57,399 nucleotides of DNA, taken from NCBI GenBank assembly GCA_028279405.1, contig JANQNU010000046.1, positions 1 to 57,399 on the forward strand, read 5' to 3'. The DNA is from Phycisphaerae bacterium. Lineage in GTDB: Bacteria; Planctomycetota; Phycisphaerae; UBA1845; Fen-1342. Below the pieces are notes generated by a model. It had not been told where the DNA came from and did no database searches. It saw only the letters and a list, made by a program, of their open reading frames with translations. The position numbers and the translations under genes were made by a program. Shown here in pieces: positions 16,427-24,717 of this stretch (position 1 is its first letter; each line of letters opens with the position of its first letter).

Positions 16427-16504
16427 CGGAGCCGGTTTTCCGGATATCTGTCAAAAACAAGCAGCGATGTTCGCTGCAGCTCACGCCAGCACTGGTTGCT
16501 TTTG

Positions 16505-16528
16505 ATGCCGTGACAGGAGTTGCGGCAT
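16505..16528 (+). promoter_or_regulatory. Start-codon hairpin, likely riboswitch expression platform
   Basis: ATGCCG (16505-16510) pairs with CGGCAT (16523-16528), which includes the first two bases of the ATG at 16527; the AGGAG ribosome binding site (16515-16519) lies in the 12-base loop. Competing pairings are visible upstream: CTGTCA (16448-16453) with TGACAG (16511-16516), and TCAAAA (16451-16456) with TTTTGA (16500-16505). A stable stem-loop, GCAGCGA-TGT-TCGCTGC, lies at 16461-16477. Together they suggest control of translation initiation. Confidence 0.5.
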
Positions 16529-17750
16529 GAAAGAGCAAACGCTCACCCCCTCTGAGATCGAGTCCATCTGTTCCCGGGCCGGGCTGGGTCGTGGCGACGG
16601 CGCCGCCCTGATTGCCCCCATCGTCCAGTCGACCTCGTTCTGCCGCGAGAACATCGGCAGCGATTGCGCCCATCAGTACTCGCGCGTCTCGAATCCCACC
16701 GTCGCGGCACTCGAAGAAGCGCTGGGGCAACTGGAAGACGCTCCGCCTGCCGTTTGCTTCTCGACCGGGCTGGCGGCGGAGACGGCTCTTTTCCTGTCCG
16801 TGTTGCGGCAGGGCGATCACGTTGTGTGCAGCCGCTACGCCTACGGCGGCACGACGCGTCTGCTGCAACAGCTCTTCCCGGCCTTCGGCGTTGAAACCTC
16901 CTTCGTCGATCCGACAGATCTGGCCGCGGTCGAGCGAGCGATCCAGCCTGCGACACGACTGCTGTTCTTCGAGACGCCGGCAAATCCGACGCTCGAGGTC
17001 ACCGACTTGCGCGCGGTGTGCGAATTGGGGCGGGCGGCGAACGTCCTGGTAGCGGTGGACAACACGTTCCTGACCGCCGCCCTGCAGCAGCCGCTTGCGT
17101 TCGGGGCCGATATCTCGGTGTACTCGACGACGAAGTATATCGATGGACACTCCGCCGCCCTTGGCGGGGCGCTCGTCAGTCGCGATGCGCAGTTACTCGA
17201 GCGGATCCGTTTCATTCGCAAATCGACGGGTGGGATCCAAACGCCGTTCAACGCCTGGCTGACGCTGCAAGGGCTGAAGACGCTCCCGTTGCGCCTGGCG
17301 CGGCAATCGGAGTCCGCCGCAACCATCGCGCGCTGGTTGAGTCGTCAGTCAGCGGTGGACGCCGTCTACTATCCCGGACTCGGCAGCGCCCAGCAACGTG
17401 CACTCGCAGCGGCGCAGCACCGCGGTGCCGACGGCGCCGTCGTTTCGTTCGATATTGTCGGCGGGCTCGACGCCGGTCGGACGTTCGTGGAGGCGCTGCA
17501 GTTTTGTCGGCTCGCCGAGCACGTCGGCTCGGTCGAGACACTCGTCACCCACCCGGCAAGCATGACCCACGGCGATGTACCCGCCGACCAACGGGCCGAG
17601 ATCCGTATCACAGACGGGTTGTTACGACTTTCCGTCGGATTGGAGCCTGCTGAAGTGATCATTGCCGACCTTGAGCGAGCATTCGCGGCGTTGAGCGCCA
17701 TTGGTACGGGGTCCGGGAAGGAGGTGGTCGAATGTCCAGCAGTCGGGTGA
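16527..17750 (+). CDS. Trans-sulfuration PLP enzyme (cystathionine gamma-synthase-like)
   Basis: The protein has 407 residues of the Cys/Met metabolism PLP family. The pyridoxal lysine is K203 in YSTTKYIDGHSA, D178 in AVDNTF contacts the cofactor ring, YSRVSNPT near 51 and FETPANPT near 148 are the usual substrate and cofactor segments, and the C-terminal RLSVGLEPAEVIIADLERA is typical. Likely chemistry is replacement of the activated group of O-acyl-homoserine by cysteine or sulfide; metB, metY-like, metZ and lyase members cannot be separated by eye, so no symbol is given. AGGAG lies 7 bases before the ATG. It sits behind a SAM riboswitch and overlaps the kinase-dehydrogenase gene by 19 bases, so a role in methionine synthesis is strongly indicated. 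Confidence 0.9.
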   Translation: MKEQTLTPSEIESICSRAGLGRGDGAALIAPIVQSTSFCRENIGSDCAHQYSRVSNPTVAALEEALGQLEDAPPAVCFSTGLAAETALFLSVLRQGDHVVCSRYAYGGTTRLLQQLFPAFGVETSFVDPTDLAAVERAIQPATRLLFFETPANPTLEVTDLRAVCELGRAANVLVAVDNTFLTAALQQPLAFGADISVYSTTKYIDGHSAALGGALVSRDAQLLERIRFIRKSTGGIQTPFNAWLTLQGLKTLPLRLARQSESAATIARWLSRQSAVDAVYYPGLGSAQQRALAAAQHRGADGAVVSFDIVGGLDAGRTFVEALQFCRLAEHVGSVETLVTHPASMTHGDVPADQRAEIRITDGLLRLSVGLEPAEVIIADLERAFAALSAIGTGSGKEVVECPAVG

Positions 17751-19465
17751 TCGTGCTGAAATTCGGCGGGTCCGTGCTCGCAGATGAAACGCGGCTCAGT
17801 CAGGCCGTGCATGAGATCTATCGTTGGCGCCGCGACGGCTGGCAGGTGGTCGGAGTGGTATCGGCGCTGGCCGGCGCGACGAACGCCCGGCTTGCGACCT
17901 GCGATCGTATTCACGATCGCGCATCGCGGTCATCGACAGCCACCCTGGCAGCGCTGGGTGAACTGGAGTGTGCCGCGTTGCTCGGGCTGCACCTCGATCG
18001 CGCCGGCATCGCGGCTCGTGTTCTGACGCCCGCCGCTTGTGGATTGCGGGCGGAGGGAGACCCACTGGACGCGACTCCGATCGATGTCGACGTCAACGTG
18101 GTGCAGCGTGCCTTGCGCGAGGATGGCGTGGCGATCGTTCCGGGATTCCTCGCGGTGGATCGCGGCGGTCGTACGGTCGTTCTGGGGCGTGGTGGGTCCG
18201 ACCTGACCGCGTTCTTTCTAGCCCAAGCGCTCATCGCTGACCGCTGTCGACTCATCAAGGACGTCGACGGTGTCTACGAAAGTAATCCGGCCCACGAGCC
18301 TGCCGCGCGGAAATATGCGACGTTGGATTGGCAGGACGCCGAACGATTGGAAGGTCGTATCGTCCAGCCGAAGGCGCTGGACTACGCGCGAACATGCAAT
18401 CTCCCGTTCGAGGTAGCGCGCTTCAACGGAACCTACCCGACGCGCGTCGGTGGTGGCCGAACCACGTTTGCGGTCGGGCGCGATGCACCTGCGAGACGGC
18501 GCGTGGCGCTGCTCGGACTCGGTGTGGTCGGTCGTGGCGTGTTTGAATTGGTCAACCAACTACCGCATCTATTCGAGGTCACGGGCATCGCGGTTCGTCG
18601 ACCGGAACGGCACATCGCTGATCCACGGATCGCGCCCTTGCTCACCACGGACGCGCTCGAGCTGGCGTGCAGTGGTGCCGACATCGTCGTTGAAGCGATT
18701 GGTGGTGAGCATCCACCATACGAATGCGCAGTAGCGGCGCTCACGAATGGCGCCGATCTTGTCACTGCGAACAAGGCGCTGCTTGCTGCACATGGGCCAG
18801 CCTTGAGGGCCCTCGCGCAGGAGCGCGGATGTCGGTTGCACGCGTCGGCGGCGGTTGGCGGCGGTACGCCGATCCTGGAGCGGATCGCCGCGGTCGGCGA
18901 GCGGTTGCAGTCGGTTCGGGCGATTCTCAACGGCACGACGAACTACGTACTCGGGCGCTGCGCCACGGGGACGGCGTTTTCAGACGCGGTTCACGAAGCG
19001 CAGGAGTTGGGTTTTGCCGAGCGGGATCCGACCCGCGATCTGAGCGGCGGGGACGCTGTCGACAAGCTTCACGTCATCGCCGGGACGCTTGGCTCGTCGC
19101 TTCTGTCGGAGCGCATCGTGGTCGAGCCGTTGAGCGCTGCGGCGCTGGCGGAGCGCCGATCCGTGGGATGTCTTCGGCATGTTGCGTCCATGACGCGCGC
19201 CGGTGATACCTGGCGCGCGTCCGTGGCGCTCGAGTCGGTCCCGCTGGACGACCCGCTGAGCCGGGTCGAGGCGGAGGACAATCTCGCGTTGCTCACGCTT
19301 ATTGATGGGAGCACGGAGGTTGTCCGTGGCAAGGGCGCCGGGCGTTGGCCGACGGGCGAGGCGGTGGTGGCGGACTTGCTGACGCTCGCACGCCCCGGAC
19401 CCGGGACCTACTCTGTCGTGCCGCGAAGTGCAGCCAACTCGGTCTTGACGGCAGCGAGTTCCTGA
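17732..19465 (+). CDS. Fused aspartate kinase-homoserine dehydrogenase without ACT domains
   Basis: The protein has 577 residues. The N-terminal amino-acid-kinase domain (about 5-235) shows KFGGS at 10-14, GRGGSD at 152-157 and KDVDGVYESNP near 176. The homoserine dehydrogenase part (about 255-577) shows the NAD(P) loop GLGVVGRG at 262-269, TANK at 345-348, GTTN at 401-404 and GFAERDPTRDLSGGDAVDK ending at K445. The classical fusions ThrA and MetL are about 810-820 residues because about 200 residues of ACT regulatory domains lie between the two enzymes; here the link is only about 20 residues and no ACT follows. The enzyme makes aspartyl phosphate and reduces aspartate semialdehyde to homoserine. 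AAGGAGG precedes the ATG, which overlaps the upstream gene by 19 bases, so translation is probably coupled. Confidence 0.9.
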   Translation: MSSSRVIVLKFGGSVLADETRLSQAVHEIYRWRRDGWQVVGVVSALAGATNARLATCDRIHDRASRSSTATLAALGELECAALLGLHLDRAGIAARVLTPAACGLRAEGDPLDATPIDVDVNVVQRALREDGVAIVPGFLAVDRGGRTVVLGRGGSDLTAFFLAQALIADRCRLIKDVDGVYESNPAHEPAARKYATLDWQDAERLEGRIVQPKALDYARTCNLPFEVARFNGTYPTRVGGGRTTFAVGRDAPARRRVALLGLGVVGRGVFELVNQLPHLFEVTGIAVRRPERHIADPRIAPLLTTDALELACSGADIVVEAIGGEHPPYECAVAALTNGADLVTANKALLAAHGPALRALAQERGCRLHASAAVGGGTPILERIAAVGERLQSVRAILNGTTNYVLGRCATGTAFSDAVHEAQELGFAERDPTRDLSGGDAVDKLHVIAGTLGSSLLSERIVVEPLSAAALAERRSVGCLRHVASMTRAGDTWRASVALESVPLDDPLSRVEAEDNLALLTLIDGSTEVVRGKGAGRWPTGEAVVADLLTLARPGPGTYSVVPRSAANSVLTAASS

Positions 19466-20679
19466 CTGAGCGTTTTGTTTTGTGCGCTCAGCTCACGGAG
19501 TGCTTCGATCATGATTGCGGTTGTGCCGCGCTCGGTGACATACTTGTACCCCTCGGCGTCTTCCTCGACCCAGTCGGGGAAGACCCGTTCAACTTCCTGC
19601 GCGAGCAATCCGGTCTGCGTGCCCGGGAGCGCGAGCCGGTCGCGGATCGCGTCCTCGGTAAACTCGTACGTGTAGCCCCGGAGGGAAAGCAAGCGGTCGA
19701 GCGTGCCGGTCGGAAGCGGCTTGATGTTGCGCTTGAGCCGGGCGTCTGAGAAGCTCGACCAGGATCCGCCGCCGGGCTTGGCGGCCTGGCCGTTGACGGC
19801 CAGTGTGAAGACGCCGGGATCGGTCGTGCGGATGCCCACCTTCGTGGTGTTGTTGGCGCCGCCGAACATGACGTCGCCGCCATTGTGGTTGACGAACAGG
19901 GTTCCGACTTCGCCATTGGTTCGTGCCATGATCTCGTTGTTGTCGAAGGCGAGGTTATCAGCGATCGACGACCCGAGCTGCAAATAGCCGCCACCGCCGG
20001 GGCCGGCGTCGGTCCCGCTGTTCACGTGGAGTCGCGTGTCGGCCGAGCCGAACTGGCCGATAGCCACGTTTCCGTTTCCATTGACCGTCAACCGTCCAGG
20101 GCCGCCGTTACCGAAGCAGAAGAGCGCTAGTCGTTCGGCGCTCTGCGACCACTCCAGCGCGGCGCCAGGGCGGGTCTCGCTTTCGAACCGGACGCTCGCG
20201 TTGGCGTGCTCGGACGTGGACCGGAGTACCAGATCTGGGCTAACTTGGCTCAGGCAAAGGTCGCCGGGCATTTCTTCGTTCGAGCCAAACACGACCGTTC
20301 CGTCGCTATCCACGTGCATACCGCGCGTGGAGAGCGAATAGGGCGTCTCGCCGACGGGTTGTCGTGGCGTCAGCGTTTCGAATTCGCCGCTACCAGCCGG
20401 TGCGACGTCGATCTCCAGCCAACGGGGCTCCCCGTTCCAAGTGTTGACGTTGAAGTCCAGGTCGATCGTGAAGAGGCCGTCGGCAACCGCGACGTCGAAG
20501 CGTTCTTGCGGGAACGCGACCTGAGTTCCATCCTCCGGGGCCGAAAAGACTCGGAACCGGAGATCCACGAACCCCTGGAAGGTGCGTCCGTTCTCTTCCA
20601 AGCGACCCTGGTAGGTCTGAGCGTTTGCGGTACCCGCGATGGCCGCTATGGTGAACAATGCAAATCCGATCCGTTTCAT
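19408..20679 (-). CDS. Secreted protein with C-terminal S74 chaperone domain
   Basis: The protein has 423 residues. The ATG at 20679 has GGAGG 5 bases upstream and a signal peptide (MKRIGFALFTIAAIAGTANA) follows. The first part has a beta domain often found at the start of such proteins (QTYQGRLEENGRTFQGFVDLRF). The middle has short glycine- and asparagine-rich repeats. Residues 311-423 form a peptidase S74/intramolecular chaperone domain: SDARLKRNIKPL with the serine and lysine used for self-cleavage, TGLLAQEVERVFPDWV, and YVTERGTTAIMIEALRELS ending in a coiled coil. Known S74 domains help trimeric phage tail spikes fold and then cleave themselves off; here the carrier is a cell-exported protein. 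The last 58 bases overlap the kinase-dehydrogenase gene antisense. Confidence 0.85.
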   Translation of the reverse strand: MKRIGFALFTIAAIAGTANAQTYQGRLEENGRTFQGFVDLRFRVFSAPEDGTQVAFPQERFDVAVADGLFTIDLDFNVNTWNGEPRWLEIDVAPAGSGEFETLTPRQPVGETPYSLSTRGMHVDSDGTVVFGSNEEMPGDLCLSQVSPDLVLRSTSEHANASVRFESETRPGAALEWSQSAERLALFCFGNGGPGRLTVNGNGNVAIGQFGSADTRLHVNSGTDAGPGGGGYLQLGSSIADNLAFDNNEIMARTNGEVGTLFVNHNGGDVMFGGANNTTKVGIRTTDPGVFTLAVNGQAAKPGGGSWSSFSDARLKRNIKPLPTGTLDRLLSLRGYTYEFTEDAIRDRLALPGTQTGLLAQEVERVFPDWVEEDAEGYKYVTERGTTAIMIEALRELSAQNKTLSQELAAVKTELAALRGTTE

Positions 20680-20797
20680 GGGTCCTCCGCCGATTCGTGG
20701 TCTCTGTGTGGCGCGCCCCCGAGAGGCGTGCAGGGTTCGTCCCTTCGCAGACTGGCGACGGGCGGCGACCAGGATTCACGGAGAGTTGGGAAAGAAT

Positions 20798-20850
20798 GCG
20801 GGTTTGAAACCCGCTCACGCCTCAACGCCAGACGCGACCGCCTGGCGTTG
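20798..20850. other. Two adjacent intergenic hairpins
   Basis: GCGGGTT-TGA-AACCCGC (20798-20814) is a perfect 7-bp stem with a 3-base loop. CAACGCCAG (20823-20831) and CTGGCGTTG (20842-20850) form a perfect 9-bp stem with a 10-base loop. They lie just after the thiolase stop and upstream of the S74 gene, both on the minus strand. No T tract follows either, so they may be processing sites, rho-dependent stops or repeat remnants. Confidence 0.45.
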
Positions 20851-20883
20851 TAGCGATGGCTCGGTTGTCGGCGAACGCGACTG

Positions 20884-22062
20884 CTAGACCATCTCGACCG
20901 CGACCGCAACGGCGTTGCCGCCGCCGAGGCAGAGGGTGGCGACGCCACGTTTCACGTTGCGTGTCTCGAGAGCGAAGAGCAACGTCGTGAGAATGCGGGC
21001 GCCACTGGCACCGATCGGGTGTCCCAATGCGATCGCGCCACCGTTCACATTGACCTTGTTCAGGTCGAGCTCGAGCGCGTTCGTACACGCCAGCATTTGT
21101 GAGGAGAAAGCTTCGTTGATCTCCCACAGGTCAACGTCGTGCAGATTCCATCCGGCTTTCTCGCAGACCTTGCGGGCCGCATCGATCGGGGCGAAGAACA
21201 GCTCCTTCGGCTCGACACCTGCCGTATGCTGCGCGACCAGTCGGGCCATCGGCTTGGCGCTGATCCGGCTGAGTCCGGCTTCGCTCGCCACCAGCACCAT
21301 CGCGGCGCCATCAGAGAGCGACGACGAATTGCCGGCGGTCAGCACGCCGTCCTTCTCGAAGGCGGGCCGAAGCTTCGCGAGTTGCTCGACGCTGATGTCA
21401 GGGCGGATCGTCTCATCCGTGTTGAACGGCACGTCCGTCCGCGGCACGCTGATCGGCACGCGCGCCTTGTCGAAGAACCCCTGCTGGTCGGCGGCCGCCG
21501 CCCGTTTGTGGCTGTTGAACGCGAACTCGTCCAGCGCATCGCGCTGCAACCCCGCCTTGCGTGCGGTGTACTCCCCGAGAAGGCCCATGAGCTGCTTGTC
21601 GTAGATATTGGTCAAACCGTCGAAGATCATGCCGTCGGTTAGCTCGGTGTTGCCGAACTTGTTGCCGTTCCGCAGGTTGCGCACGTAGAACGGCGCCTGG
21701 CTCATGGATTCGATCCCGCCGGTGAGCACGAGGTCGGCGTCGCCGGCGCGGATCAGCGTGTCCGCGAACATGGCGCACTGCAGGCCGCTGCCGCAGACCT
21801 TGTTGATCGTCACGGCCGATATGGTCGGCGGAAGGCCTGCTCCCAACGCCACTTGCCGCGCGGGGTTCTGGCCGACGCCGGCTTGCAACACCTCGCCGAC
21901 CAGCACTTCGTCGATCGATCCAGGGTCGGCGCCGGTGTCGGCGAGCAGCCGTTGTGCGACCTGTGCCCCGATCTGGGGGGCCGTCAGTTTCGAGAGTCCG
22001 CCCAGGAACCCGCCGATCGGCGATCGCCGACCGGCTACCAAATACGCATTGCTCGCTGCCAT
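20884..22062 (-). CDS. Acetyl-CoA acetyltransferase (thiolase)
   Basis: The protein has 392 residues from the ATG at 22062, where GAGG lies 7 bases upstream; a longer frame to 22116 adds unconserved residues. The catalytic set is complete: C90 in NKVCGSGLQC, H348 in GHPIGASG and C378 in CLGGGNAV, the same spacing as in well-studied biosynthetic thiolases. It condenses two acetyl-CoA or cleaves acetoacetyl-CoA, in the cytoplasm. It is the last gene of a minus-strand group after two acyl-CoA dehydrogenases, which favours a part in acyl-CoA breakdown, though ketogenic or PHB-type use is not excluded. No hydratase or hydroxyacyl-CoA dehydrogenase is present in the window. Confidence 0.92.
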   Translation of the reverse strand: MAASNAYLVAGRRSPIGGFLGGLSKLTAPQIGAQVAQRLLADTGADPGSIDEVLVGEVLQAGVGQNPARQVALGAGLPPTISAVTINKVCGSGLQCAMFADTLIRAGDADLVLTGGIESMSQAPFYVRNLRNGNKFGNTELTDGMIFDGLTNIYDKQLMGLLGEYTARKAGLQRDALDEFAFNSHKRAAAADQQGFFDKARVPISVPRTDVPFNTDETIRPDISVEQLAKLRPAFEKDGVLTAGNSSSLSDGAAMVLVASEAGLSRISAKPMARLVAQHTAGVEPKELFFAPIDAARKVCEKAGWNLHDVDLWEINEAFSSQMLACTNALELDLNKVNVNGGAIALGHPIGASGARILTTLLFALETRNVKRGVATLCLGGGNAVAVAVEMV

Positions 22063-22184
22063 CGAATACCTCTTTACATTCCCTACTCTCGGGACCGCAC
22101 CAGATTGGATGCCCACACCGCCGATTGGTCACGGCGCCCACGATTCGCGAGGTCCAATAACTTTGCCGAAACTGCTCCGGCGCG

Positions 22185-23348
22185 TCAGGGCCGCGCCGCC
22201 CACGCCGGATCGGTCAGCAGTTTCCGCGCGATCACGAGCCGCTGGATCTCGCTGGTACCTTCGTACAGCTCGGTGATCTTGGCGTCGCGCATGTAACGCT
22301 CGACAGGGTAATCCTGACAGTAGCCGTAGCCACCATAAACCTGGACGGCCATCGTTGTCACGCGACTGGACATTTCGCTTGCGAACAGCTTGGCCATCGC
22401 CGCTTCGGGCCCGAACGCCCGGTTGTTTTGCTTGAGCCAGGCCCCGCGGTAGAGCAGCAGCCGGGCGGCGTCGAGGGACGTCTTGATATCCGCGAGTTTC
22501 CACTGGATCGCCTGGAAGTTCGCGATGGGGCGGTTGAACTGGACGCGCGTGTTGGCGTACGACACGCTCGCATCGAGCGCCGCCTGGCAGATACCGGTGG
22601 CTTGCGCGCTGACACCGAGACGGCCGCCGTCGAGGGTTGCCAGCGCGATGTTCAGGCCCTTGCCACGCTCGCCCAGGAGCGCCTCCTTGGGCAGCAGGGC
22701 ATCCTCGAATACCAGCTCGGTCGTGCTGCTGGCCTTGATGCCCATCTTTTTTTCGACCTTGCCGACCCGCAGGCCCGGCGTGTCGCGATCGACAATGAAC
22801 GCCGACATTCGCCGTTTGTCGTCCGGATCGGTGACGGCGAAAAGCACGATGACGCTGGCTTCGTTGCCGTTGGTCACGAAGCACTTGGTTCCGTTGACCC
22901 GCCAGCCACCGTCTTCGAGGACGGCCATGCACCGCGCCGCGCCGGCATCGCTGCCGCTGCCGGGTTCGGTGAGCGAGAAACAGCCGATCCACTCGCCGGT
23001 GGAGAGTTTCGGGAGATAGTGCTGTTTTTGCGTCTCGTTTCCGAACTTCAGGATCGGATCGACGCAGAGCGAATGATGGGCCGACACGAGAATTCCGGTC
23101 GCACCGCAGGCGCGCGACAACTCGTCGACCATCATGACGTAGGAAACGACGTCGAGTCCGGCGCCGCCGTACTGCTCGGGGACGTAGAGCCCGAAGAGCC
23201 CCATCTCGCTGAGCTTCTCGACCAGCCCCTCTTCAAAGCGACCATTCGCATCGCGGTCGGCGGCATGGGGAGCGATCTCGTTGTCACAAAAATCGCGGAG
23301 CGCCTGCTGGAGCTGTCGCTGGTCGTCGCTGAGACGGAAATCCATCAC
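22185..23348 (-). CDS. Acyl-CoA dehydrogenase, short-chain type
   Basis: The protein has 387 residues and is full length for the family. An N-terminal helical domain (LSDDQRQLQQALRDFCDNEIAPHA) is followed by the FAD-contact segment CFSLTEPGSGSDAG near 125-140, the beta domain ending in KKMGIKASSTTELVFEDALLP, and the C-terminal helices. The catalytic base is the glutamate in ELYEGTSEIQRL, about residue 363, the position used by short-chain and butyryl-CoA dehydrogenases. It oxidises acyl-CoA to enoyl-CoA and passes electrons to an electron-transfer flavoprotein, whose genes are not in this window. It lies 21 bases downstream of a second dehydrogenase, consistent with one transcript. Confidence 0.92.
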   Translation of the reverse strand: MMDFRLSDDQRQLQQALRDFCDNEIAPHAADRDANGRFEEGLVEKLSEMGLFGLYVPEQYGGAGLDVVSYVMMVDELSRACGATGILVSAHHSLCVDPILKFGNETQKQHYLPKLSTGEWIGCFSLTEPGSGSDAGAARCMAVLEDGGWRVNGTKCFVTNGNEASVIVLFAVTDPDDKRRMSAFIVDRDTPGLRVGKVEKKMGIKASSTTELVFEDALLPKEALLGERGKGLNIALATLDGGRLGVSAQATGICQAALDASVSYANTRVQFNRPIANFQAIQWKLADIKTSLDAARLLLYRGAWLKQNNRAFGPEAAMAKLFASEMSSRVTTMAVQVYGGYGYCQDYPVERYMRDAKITELYEGTSEIQRLVIARKLLTDPAWAARP

Positions 23349-23369
23349 GCACTGTTTCCTTCCGGCCGA

Positions 23370-24521
23370 TCAGGCCTCGTACGCTTTGAGCAGCTGCCGG
23401 GCGATCAGGATTCGCTGTACCTGGCTGCTGCCCTCGCCGATCTCGCACAGCTTGGCGTCGCGCATGTACCGTTCGACCGGGATGTCCTTCGTGTAACCGT
23501 AGCCGCCGTGGATCTGAATGGCGTTCATGCAGGCGCGGGTCGCGATCTCCGACGCGAACAGCTTGGCGACGCTCGAGTTCATGATTTCGCCTTCGCCGCG
23601 GTCGAGGGCCGTGGCCGCGTTCCGGACGAGCAATCGGGCGGCATCCACCTCGGTCGCCATGTCGGCAAGCATGAACTGAATGGCTTGCAGGTCACCAAGC
23701 GGCTTGCCGAACGCCTGTCGCTGCTTGACGTACGCCAGCGATTCCTCGAGGGCGCCGCGCGCCAGACCGACCGAAAGGGCGCCGATGCCGACCCGGCCGC
23801 GCTCGAGCACCTTGAGGGCGTCGACGTAGCCCATGCCCGGTTCGCCGCAAAGGGTCTCCGGACCGACGTAAGCGTTATCGAAATTGAGGGTCACGGTATC
23901 GCTACCGCGCATCCCGAGCTTGTCTTCCTTGTGACCGATCTCGAAGCCCTCTGTCTCGCGTTCGACCAGGAAAGCGGAGATACCCTTGGGGCCCTTGTCG
24001 GGATCGGTGCGAGCCATGACCACGAAGATCTTGGCGCGCAGCCCGTTGGTGATGAACTGCTTGTGCCCGCTGATCCGCCAGCCATCGCCGTCGCGGACGG
24101 CGCGCGTTTCGAGTGCGGCGGCGTCCGATCCGCACGCGGGTTCGGTGAGGCCCCATGCGCCGAGCCACTCCCCGGTTGCGAGCTTGGGGAAGTACTTCTT
24201 TTTCTGCTCCTCGTTGGCACCGACGTTCATATGGGCCACGCACAGCCCATTGTGGGCGGCCAGGAGCAGCGCCGTTGCGCCGTCCTGTCGTGCAATTTCC
24301 TCCATCACGACGCTGTTTGCGAGGTACCCGAGGTCGGAGCCGTCGTGCTCCGGGGGAATCATGAGCCCGAGCAGGCCTAATTCGCCAAGCTGTTGGACCA
24401 GGCTGTCCGGCAGAAACTGCTCGCGGTCCCATTCGCGGGCATGGGGCCGGATTTGCTCCTCCGCGAACTTCCGGACGGTGTCCTGGAGCGCGACGAGGTC
24501 ATCGGGCAGATCGAAGTTCAT
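23370..24521 (-). CDS. Acyl-CoA dehydrogenase, second paralogue
   Basis: The protein has 383 residues and is first in the minus-strand acyl-CoA group. Family segments are LQDTVRKFAEEQIRPHAREWD, WGLTEPACGSDAAALETRA for flavin and substrate contact, KEDKLGMRGSDTVTLNFDNAYV, and the catalytic glutamate in EIGEGSSQVQRI near 363. Note the GEGSSQVQ in place of the YEGTSEIQ of the neighbour, a pattern common in isovaleryl- or glutaryl-type and other branched substrates, although exact specificity cannot be read by eye. The gene pair probably arose by duplication and then diverged in substrate range. The start ATG at 24521 is followed by MNFDLPDDLV, in line with other family members. Confidence 0.9.
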   Translation of the reverse strand: MNFDLPDDLVALQDTVRKFAEEQIRPHAREWDREQFLPDSLVQQLGELGLLGLMIPPEHDGSDLGYLANSVVMEEIARQDGATALLLAAHNGLCVAHMNVGANEEQKKKYFPKLATGEWLGAWGLTEPACGSDAAALETRAVRDGDGWRISGHKQFITNGLRAKIFVVMARTDPDKGPKGISAFLVERETEGFEIGHKEDKLGMRGSDTVTLNFDNAYVGPETLCGEPGMGYVDALKVLERGRVGIGALSVGLARGALEESLAYVKQRQAFGKPLGDLQAIQFMLADMATEVDAARLLVRNAATALDRGEGEIMNSSVAKLFASEIATRACMNAIQIHGGYGYTKDIPVERYMRDAKLCEIGEGSSQVQRILIARQLLKAYEA

Positions 24522-24717
24522 AACGTCCTTTCGGAAATCGCCATCGGTGGCTTGGCAGGCGGCATTTTTTGCGCGCGTCGTTCGCGGCCGCCGTACCGTC
24601 GTGCTAGGATTCTAGGGGCAGATAGCCGATTGATAAACAGGGTACGCGGCACGGCCCATGTCAACGGGGTCGGCTATTTCGCGGCCCTGGCTGTAAGCGA
24701 CTTTATTGAAAGTAGTT

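Noticed and set aside
16381-16430. Cobalamin riboswitch reading of the leader (GGTGCCGAATCC resembles part of it)
   Set aside because: The P1 helix, GGCAACC and layout fit the SAM clan better, and the B12 box is absent.
16448-16526. SAM-II aptamer in the 3' half of the leader
   Set aside because: The hairpins there do not match the SAM-II pseudoknot pattern as I know it; they read better as the expression platform.
22428-24380. 650-codon open frame on the plus strand across both acyl-CoA dehydrogenase genes
   Set aside because: It lies wholly antisense to two conserved enzymes, has arginine/histidine-rich shadow composition and no start signal; long antisense frames are expected at this GC content.
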